The notes under the pieces are model-generated. The model was not told the origin of the DNA. It searched no databases and worked only from the letters and a program-made list of their open reading frames with translations. The translations under genes and the position numbers were made by a program. This document shows positions 6,203 to 8,960 of a stretch of DNA of 8,960 nt, in pieces. How positions within the stretch are numbered: position 1 is the stretch's first letter; every line of letters starts with the position of its first letter. Source of the stretch: CAZXSK01 sp964642855 (GTDB lineage Bacteria; Planctomycetota; Phycisphaerae; SM23-33); contig CAZXSK010000095.1 in assembly GCA_964642855.1 (NCBI GenBank), forward strand, positions 1 through 8,960, read 5' to 3'.

Positions 6203-8575
6203 TCAGATGATGTGCGTGTGTTCTTCAGGCTCAATGAGCCCGAGGTCTTCGTCGTATTCCAGGCCTTTCAGGGCAATGTACCAGTCGGCTTTGCCTTCCC
6301 GGGTGGGTTGGCCGAAATGGACCGCTTCGAGGTGTTGGAAGATCGGTGTGTCCCCTCCGCCCTTGTAGAGATGACTCACGCTTATGCCTCGGGCGGCGGC
6401 AATCCACTTGCGCAGTTCACCGGGTCTGCGCGGCGAGCTATCGAGTATCTCCTGCAAGCGGTCGCGCAGACGCTGAAACTCCGCCTCCTCGTGGTTCACC
6501 AGAATGTTGATGCTCGTATCCGGAATCAGGCGAGACAACTTCGCGACGGCCTGGAAGTCCAGACATTCCATCGCCTTTCGGAGTTCTTTCTCGCGCCCGT
6601 CGCCGGCCTGGCCCGTGCCGGTCAGTTCGTACAACTCCCGATAGTACCTCTGAATCAGCTCCGGGTCGTGAATGAGCGCCTCGTCGCGGTAACCTTCAGT
6701 CAGGAGACGCCGCACGAACGCCTCCGTGACCGCAGCAGCCGTTGCATAGGCGCCGGGCGGATAGGGCGTCTTGCCGTCCTTATCGACAGGCTTGAAGACG
6801 TGAACCCGTCCGCCGCCCGGGCGTTTCCCATGACGGTTGCACCGCCCGGCTGCCTGGGCAATCGCCTCCAGCGGCGCCACCGCCCGGTAGACCACAGCAA
6901 AGTCCACGTCCACGCCGGCCTCGACGCACTGTGTGCTCACCAGTCGAACGGGCTTGCGGTCGTCGAGCCGCTTTCGAATGCCGGCCAGCACGCCCTTGCG
7001 GTGCGTCGGGCACATCGAGGTGGACAGGTGCATCAGCCCCTCTGCGCCGCGATCGCGCAGCCGACTGAAGAGCTCCCGGGCGTGACGCTTGATGTTCACG
7101 ATGCACATCCACTGGTCGGACTCGTCCGCCATGAGCCGATCAGCCAGTTCATCCGCGCTTAGGGGGGCGTCGTGCTCCCAACGGATCTCCGTTCGGCCGG
7201 CGCTTGCGGCGAACATCTCAGCCCCTGGCTGTTCGGCCAGGATGCGTTTGGGCTTCCACCCGGCTTGGGCGATCCGCTGGACGGATTCGTCCAGGTGTTG
7301 GAAAGCCGGCTGGGTGGCCGTGGCGAAGACAATGCTGGACTCGAACCGCTCGCTGAGACGGGAGAGCGTTCCCAGGGCGGCGACGGCGAGGTCCTTGGGA
7401 ATCGTTTGGACCTCGTCGAACAGCAGTACACTGCGCGCCAGGCGGTGCAGCTTGCGGCAGGCGGACGGGCTGCTCGACATGAGCGATTCGAGACATCGAA
7501 CGTTCGTGGTCAGCACGATCGGAGCGTCCCAGTTCTCGGCTAGCAGTCGCCGCGTTGGCCCGTCGTGCTCCTCACCCTCGGTCCCGTCCCCCTCGCCAAC
7601 CGCTGCGAGGCTGTGGTCTTCCAGTACGTAGTTGTCCGGGAAGCCGGCCTCGGCATTGAACAGTTCGCGGTACGTCTTAGCCGTCTGGTCGATGATGTTG
7701 AGATAGGGCATGACCAGCACAATCCTTCGCAGACCGTGAATGGCTGCATGCTTCAGCGCAAAGGCCAGCATCGAGAGTGTCTTGCCCGAGCCTGTGGGTG
7801 CAGAGAGCGTGAACAGATCTGTGGGGCGATCGGCCGCATTGAGGCAACGCTTGTGAAGCTTGCGGCGACCGGCGACGATGTCGGGATCGGCACCGCTCCC
7901 TGCCTGCAGCCGCGCAATGTGCCCCTCGACGACTTCGAGGGCCCGGGCTGGTTCGAGCGAAGGTCCTTCCGGTCTGGGGCGGCGCGGCGTTTCGGCATCC
8001 CCATCAAAATGGGCCTCTGTCTCAAGGAAGTCCGCGTCGACCAATGCCGAGAACAGCATTCGCGTGTCCAGCATGTCGTCGGCGTCGTGACCGTTGGGAC
8101 GCAGACCCGCGCTGACGGCCGGCAAGTCGAACCCGTCGTGCCGTAAACGCTCCAGAAGCAGTGAGGCGTTGCTCTCGGTGACGGATTCGGGGCAGGTCTG
8201 GATCCGGCGGCAAAGCCGCTCAAGCCATTCGAGCCAGTTCCGATGTAGAACGTCCAGCCCGCCGTGGTGCCCGAGTATCGCCGCCGCCGGCAGGCAGCCC
8301 AGCGATTTGCAGCACTGCAGGGCGAGGACCGCCCCGAGTGTTCCATGGTTGCCGGCCTTGATCGACTCGCCCGTCACCCGGCGCTGAAACCGCTGGGAGT
8401 ACTTCCCGATGTCATGCAGCAACCCGGCCAGCTGGCCTTGCTCTTGGGCGTGGCAGGCTGAGGCAAACCCCGTCGCTCTCGAAGCCACCGCACTGATGTG
8501 GTCTCGCAACGGTTCGACGAGACCGCCACGGTTTGCGCTGTGGGCAAGATATAACTCTTGGTCCTTTACGGGCAT
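6203..8575 (-). CDS. cas3: Cas3 HD nuclease-helicase
   Basis: This 790-residue protein is a single-chain Cas3, recruited by Cascade to nick and processively degrade the displaced DNA strand. The N-terminal HD domain shows His12, DH at 25-26, HDIGK at 54-58, His77 and GHHGG at 102-106, so the metal ligands look complete. The superfamily 2 helicase follows: Walker A SAPTGSGKT (258-266), DEVQ (387-390) in FDEVQTIP, ATATQP (418-423), motif V TQCVEAGVDVD (548-558) and motif VI QAAGRCNRHGKR (574-585). A C-terminal accessory domain occupies about 600-790. DEVQ rather than DEAH or DEVH is common in this clade. The ATG at 8575 has AAGGAG 9 bases upstream. It is the first gene of the operon. Confidence 0.97.
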   Translation of the reverse strand: MPVKDQELYLAHSANRGGLVEPLRDHISAVASRATGFASACHAQEQGQLAGLLHDIGKYSQRFQRRVTGESIKAGNHGTLGAVLALQCCKSLGCLPAAAILGHHGGLDVLHRNWLEWLERLCRRIQTCPESVTESNASLLLERLRHDGFDLPAVSAGLRPNGHDADDMLDTRMLFSALVDADFLETEAHFDGDAETPRRPRPEGPSLEPARALEVVEGHIARLQAGSGADPDIVAGRRKLHKRCLNAADRPTDLFTLSAPTGSGKTLSMLAFALKHAAIHGLRRIVLVMPYLNIIDQTAKTYRELFNAEAGFPDNYVLEDHSLAAVGEGDGTEGEEHDGPTRRLLAENWDAPIVLTTNVRCLESLMSSSPSACRKLHRLARSVLLFDEVQTIPKDLAVAALGTLSRLSERFESSIVFATATQPAFQHLDESVQRIAQAGWKPKRILAEQPGAEMFAASAGRTEIRWEHDAPLSADELADRLMADESDQWMCIVNIKRHARELFSRLRDRGAEGLMHLSTSMCPTHRKGVLAGIRKRLDDRKPVRLVSTQCVEAGVDVDFAVVYRAVAPLEAIAQAAGRCNRHGKRPGGGRVHVFKPVDKDGKTPYPPGAYATAAAVTEAFVRRLLTEGYRDEALIHDPELIQRYYRELYELTGTGQAGDGREKELRKAMECLDFQAVAKLSRLIPDTSINILVNHEEAEFQRLRDRLQEILDSSPRRPGELRKWIAAARGISVSHLYKGGGDTPIFQHLEAVHFGQPTREGKADWYIALKGLEYDEDLGLIEPEEHTHII

Positions 8576-8666
8576 CTGCTGTCTCTCCTTCCACGCGGTT
8601 CGGGTATCTCGGCCGGACTACAGACAACCTAAACAGGGCTGATTTGTAAGCCATCGATTCACGGGC

Positions 8667-8681
8667 CGTAGCGACGCTACG
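8667..8681. repeat. 15-base palindrome upstream of cas3
   Basis: CGTAGCG and CGCTACG flank a single A, giving a near-perfect 7-bp-arm palindrome about 92 bases upstream of the cas3 start. The symmetry without a loop fits a dimeric DNA-binding protein better than an RNA hairpin. It could be an operator or part of a dispersed intergenic repeat. No T-run follows on either side. Confidence 0.55.
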
Positions 8682-8763
8682 TGGTTCCCTTCTTGATACG
8701 CCCGGATGCCTGACGAACGGATTCCACCGGGGCCGGACGTCGCGGCAGCGATTGTCGCACAGG

Positions 8764-8786
8764 GGTATGACAGGGCGTGTCATACC
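8764..8786. repeat. 9-bp inverted repeat with 5-base loop
   Basis: GGTATGACA (8764-8772) and TGTCATACC (8778-8786) are perfect inverted arms around GGGCG. It could form a hairpin or bind a dimeric regulator. Neither side has the T-run of an intrinsic terminator. It lies about 190 bases upstream of cas3. Confidence 0.6.
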
Positions 8787-8810
8787 TGCCGAATTTCTTG
8801 ATTGCCCTGC

Positions 8811-8960
8811 ATGTTGCCCGAGAAGGCGCTCCACAAAGGTGAATTGGGCTTGGATGTGGTCCCTACTCGTTTTCTTATCTCACCTCCCGACTCAACCGGG
8901 GTCCCAGAACTTGGCCGCGGAGTGGCCTGGGAGATGAAGCGGCGAGCGAGACGCCCCACG
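8811..8960 (+). CDS. Doubtful partial open frame running off the right edge
   Basis: A plus-strand frame begins with ATG at 8811, after an in-frame stop a few codons upstream, and stays open for 50 codons to the window edge. It would be divergent from cas3. There is no Shine-Dalgarno before the ATG. The product includes DSTGVPELGRGVAWEMKRRA, which I cannot assign to a family. An open frame of this length is expected by chance in GC-rich DNA, so it may not be a gene. Confidence 0.15.
   Translation, partial: MLPEKALHKGELGLDVVPTRFLISPPDSTGVPELGRGVAWEMKRRARRPT

Larger units (their letters stand above)
8576..8960. other. Intergenic region upstream of the cas operon
   Basis: These 385 bases hold no recognisable gene. 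They should contain the promoter of the cas operon, but I see no convincing -35/-10 pair; the cas3 Shine-Dalgarno (AAGGAG) is the only clear signal. Two inverted repeats (8667-8681 and 8764-8786) stand out. Short open frames run through the outer part on both strands, including a plus-strand frame from 8811 to the window edge, but none has a ribosome-binding site or a family I recognise. Confidence 0.7.

Noticed and set aside
5456..7162. A 568-codon plus-strand open frame
   Set aside because: It lies antisense to cas8c, cas5c and cas3, which have clear family motifs. Long antisense frames are common in GC-rich genes, and this one has no recognisable domain.
8576..8660. Promoter of the cas operon
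   Set aside because: TTACAA and TTGTCT-like sequences occur on the minus strand, but no pair has both good boxes and good spacing.
8412..8834. A 140-codon minus-strand open frame overlapping the cas3 start
   Set aside because: Its second half lies within cas3 in another frame; cas3 has the strong ribosome-binding site and the HD domain.

Overview
The window holds one complete type I-C CRISPR-Cas locus. Every gene lies on the minus strand in the canonical I-C order cas3 - cas5c - cas8c - cas7 - cas4 - cas1 - cas2 (8575 down to 610), followed by a leader (about 609-422) and a CRISPR array (421 to 1) that runs off the left edge. Gene-rich DNA is GC-rich. Gene content does not fix the phylum, because I-C loci move horizontally. 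The only taxonomic hint is a vague resemblance of the right-hand intergenic DNA to planctomycete intergenic sequence, which is weak recollection only.

Layout on the minus strand, from right to left. 8960-8576 is a non-coding or doubtful region with two strong inverted repeats; it is the only stretch over 300 bases without a convincing gene. 8575-6203 is cas3 (HD nuclease fused to helicase). 6184-5468 is cas5c, the crRNA-processing subunit. 5468-3681 is cas8c, the large subunit, with a strongly supported internal start at 4073 that would make a separate 130-residue Cas11c small subunit. 3647-2655 is cas7, the backbone. 2643-1939 is cas4, 1942-911 is cas1 and 900-610 is cas2, together the spacer-acquisition module. 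Genes overlap by 1 or 4 bases or are separated by 10 to 33 bases, so the seven genes look like one transcription unit.

How it should work. Cas1-Cas2, with Cas4 selecting and trimming PAM-containing ends, insert new spacers at the leader side (repeat 390-421). The array is transcribed leftward. Cas5c cuts each repeat to leave an 8-11 base 5' handle ending in ATTGAAAC. Cas5c, Cas7, Cas8c and Cas11c form Cascade on the crRNA, and Cas3 is recruited to degrade the target. All catalytic motifs that can be checked by eye are intact, so the locus looks functional.

Points beyond a standard annotation are the internal cas11c start, a leader with three copies of a GCGAAC-type motif in inverted arrangement, a degenerate leader-distal repeat that would alter one crRNA handle, a partial match between the newest spacer and cas8c, two insertions in Cas7, and the structured intergenic DNA upstream of cas3. 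I found no evidence of an entirely new system.
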